Assembly (NCBI GenBank): GCA_937892665.1
Contig: CALBJF010000096.1
Location: forward strand, 1 to 6,092
Direction of reading: 5' to 3'
DNA: 6,092 nt
From: an uncultured euryarchaeote
GTDB taxonomy: Archaea; Thermoplasmatota; Poseidoniia; Poseidoniales; Poseidoniaceae
Shown here: in pieces, positions 4,819-6,092 of the stretch
How the letters are laid out: each line of letters opens with the position of its first letter
Numbering within the stretch: the first letter of the stretch is position 1
Translations under genes and position numbers: made by a program
The notes under the pieces: model-generated
Database searches by the model: none
Told to the model about the DNA's origin: nothing
The model's input: only the letters and a program-made list of their open reading frames with translations

Positions 4819-5685
4819 TTGGAAACCATCTCTGTGAGTAAACTTGATTTCAAGCCCATTTCGCAAGGTAGCTCGTTTCTAGGAAGTGACAAAGGAGGCT
4901 GGATTTATGCAAGCCAAAGACCTCGATATGAAGTTCAACTGCCTGATTATTACATTCTTGAAAATCCCATTACAAGAGAGCAAGTCGCTCATTTACTTGG
5001 GGAAAGTGACAGCGTTGAAGATTCCTCAGAACCAATAATTGGACTCATTGGAAATGAGATAGAAGCCATTCGCAAACAAATTGAACAGCAACTCGACTTC
5101 GATTCCTTGCCAGGTGAATGGGAAGTACGCCCACCCTCTTTCCCAGAATGGCGTCATGCACGTGATGAAATTCATCTTGATTCAGGAGTCGTCGAAATAT
5201 TAGGTGATGCTGCCGCTGCAAATCACCGAGGTGCAATGATGGATGGGCGAGTTCGTCCAGTTGAAACCACTGGCCCGTTACAATATCACCGATTAGCAGT
5301 AGAGATGCATCCAAAACGGAAGGGCGTTTTTGCAACCACAAATATTCCAGTTGACCGATCTCTCACCAATACAGTAGTTCGGTTTGTGATATCGCCCGTA
5401 CGTGAATCTCCAGCGAGAAGAGTTCCTAAAACGGCGGATTCTTGGGGTAATTTCAGAACAGAAGTTTTGTGGACAACCTTGCTTGGAATTATTCCATCTT
5501 TTCTGATTCCTATTCTACGCGGTTTCGACACATATGCGCTCGATGGATGGCCCAACCTTCTGTTTGGTGGACTCGTGGCCGGGTTCGTGACTGGAGCCAT
5601 TTGGAGGCCGAGAAGGCCGACCATTTCCTTTGATGAAGGAGTCCTTCAAGAATCTGAAGATTCGCTAGCTAAAGTTTCCCAGTAA
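4819..5685 (+). CDS. Divergent SUMF1/FGE-fold protein with two C-terminal membrane helices
   Basis: A 288-residue protein. The N-terminal part resembles the formylglycine-generating enzyme (sulfatase-modifying factor) domain: ISQGSSFLGSDKGG (14-27), QRPRYEVQLPDYYILENPITREQV (33-56), then WEVRPPSFPEWRHARDE, equivalent to the usual RLPTEAEWEYAAR, and VVRFVISPVRE (about 186-196) as the closing GFRxV strand. There is not one cysteine in the whole protein, so the catalytic cysteine pair of true FGE is absent and sulfatase activation is unlikely; the fold may serve for binding. Hydrophobic segments at 214-233 and 243-262 look like a membrane hairpin, followed by RPRRP and an acidic tail. The frame opens with TTG at 4819; a GTG at 4834 (giving MSKLDF) is an equally possible start. 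It lies nine bases after the GST-like gene, probably in one transcript, and its last 40 bases overlap the malic enzyme gene. Confidence 0.7.
   Translation: METISVSKLDFKPISQGSSFLGSDKGGWIYASQRPRYEVQLPDYYILENPITREQVAHLLGESDSVEDSSEPIIGLIGNEIEAIRKQIEQQLDFDSLPGEWEVRPPSFPEWRHARDEIHLDSGVVEILGDAAAANHRGAMMDGRVRPVETTGPLQYHRLAVEMHPKRKGVFATTNIPVDRSLTNTVVRFVISPVRESPARRVPKTADSWGNFRTEVLWTTLLGIIPSFLIPILRGFDTYALDGWPNLLFGGLVAGFVTGAIWRPRRPTISFDEGVLQESEDSLAKVSQ
5634..5669. repeat. Cluster of three inverted repeats at a convergent gene overlap
   Basis: Three palindromic units follow one another: TGAAGGA-G-TCCTTCA (5634-5648), GAATCT-GA-AGATTC (5650-5663) and GCTAGC (5664-5669). They cover most of the 40-base overlap between the two convergent coding regions. 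Possible roles are a bidirectional transcription stop or RNA structure protecting the 3' ends; loops of one or two bases mean any RNA hairpin must open at its tip. The symmetry is plain in the sequence; function is inferred. Confidence 0.4.
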
Positions 5686-6092
5686 GAATCCTTACGCATA
5701 GCATCAGCAACACAAATTGCAGTCATGTTAACGATATGGCGAACACCGTCTTGACGGGCAACAAGTTGCACTGGGTTTTTCATTCCTTCAAGAATTGGAC
5801 CTGTCATTTCAGCATCAGCGAGTTGTTCAAGCATCTTGTAAACGATATTCGCTGAAGCAAGGTTCGGAAGTACCAGAATGTTTGCCGGACCAGTAAATTC
5901 CATGAATGGGTATTCCTCCTGAACCGTTGGGTCAAGTGCTGTATCTGCTTGCATTGGCCCATCGATAACAAGTGTAGGATCGAGGATTCTCGCCATCTCA
6001 ACAGCCTCTTCAATACGATCACTTCGCTGAGCACGGGTGCTTCCAAAGTTTGAGAATGAAAGCATTGCAACCTTCGGACTTACACCAAATCT
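5646..6092 (-). CDS. Probable NADP-dependent malic enzyme, C-terminal phosphotransacetylase-like domain (cut by right edge)
   Basis: The last 149 residues of a protein that begins beyond the right edge; the frame is open through base 6092. The sequence follows the phosphate acetyl/butyryltransferase fold: FGVSPKVAMLSFSNFGST, then VIDGPMQADTAL, FTGPANILVLPNLASANIVYK, TGPILEGMKNPVQLV and VRHIVNMTA. The versions PKVAMLSFSNFGS, SANIVYKML and VRHIVNMTAICVADA are those of the phosphotransacetylase-like tail of MaeB-type malic enzymes rather than stand-alone Pta, where the end reads like VEDIVNVAAITALQA. In MaeB the N-terminal domains convert malate to pyruvate with NADP, and this tail is thought to be regulatory, for instance by acetyl-CoA. 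A stand-alone phosphotransacetylase cannot be excluded without the upstream part. The stop at 5646 lies inside the neighbouring gene's 3' end. Confidence 0.85.
   Translation of the reverse strand, partial: RFGVSPKVAMLSFSNFGSTRAQRSDRIEEAVEMARILDPTLVIDGPMQADTALDPTVQEEYPFMEFTGPANILVLPNLASANIVYKMLEQLADAEMTGPILEGMKNPVQLVARQDGVRHIVNMTAICVADAMRKDSYWETLASESSDS

Noticed and set aside
1..6092. CRISPR array, insertion sequence, tRNA, rRNA, toxin-antitoxin or defence cassette
   Set aside because: No regular repeats, transposase motifs, tRNA-like cloverleaf or known defence domains were seen on either strand.

Overview
The window is a densely packed stretch of a small-gene prokaryotic genome, by eye roughly mid-40s percent GC. 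It holds eleven protein genes on both strands with very short spacers. I favour an archaeon of the marine Poseidoniales (Marine Group II) type. The evidence is promoter-like TATA elements about 27 bases or about 40 bases before starts, an archaeal-style diadenosine-tetraphosphatase Nudix protein, a DUF2203 protein, and several acidic, membrane-anchored proteins of unknown role. This is inference; no rRNA, tRNA or taxon-defining marker is present.

Layout. Bases 1-355 (minus) hold the N-terminal part of a DHH-family phosphoesterase that runs off the left edge. It diverges from a Nudix hydrolase (439-840, plus) across an 83-base promoter region with one TATA-like element in its centre. The Nudix gene meets a minus-strand block tail to tail with no spacer: small membrane protein (2111-2368), DUF2203 protein (1565-2047) and PduO-type cobalamin adenosyltransferase (841-1539). 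Upstream of that block is a second minus-strand unit: an RlmH-type 23S rRNA pseudouridine methyltransferase (3261-3683) followed by a five-helix membrane protein with a TPR-like tail (2457-3224). Diverging from rlmH is a plus-strand run: an unrecognised 112-residue protein (3756-4094), a glutathione-S-transferase-fold protein resembling prostaglandin E synthase 2 (4120-4809), and a cysteine-free relative of the formylglycine-generating enzyme (SUMF1) fold with two C-terminal membrane helices (4819-5685). The last one overlaps, by 40 bases and tail to tail, the C-terminal phosphotransacetylase-like domain of a probable NADP malic enzyme (minus, enters from the right edge).

Function. Most recognised genes are housekeeping: nucleotide clean-up (DHH, Nudix), B12 cofactor activation, ribosome modification and central carbon metabolism. 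No mobile element, CRISPR array, toxin-antitoxin pair or defence cassette was seen. The least explained part is the plus-strand trio 3756-5685, where a redox-fold protein and a membrane-tethered SUMF1-like protein lie nine bases apart. At fine scale, both divergent gene pairs carry a symmetric element at the exact midpoint between the start codons, and both convergent junctions have no spacer and contain inverted repeats.
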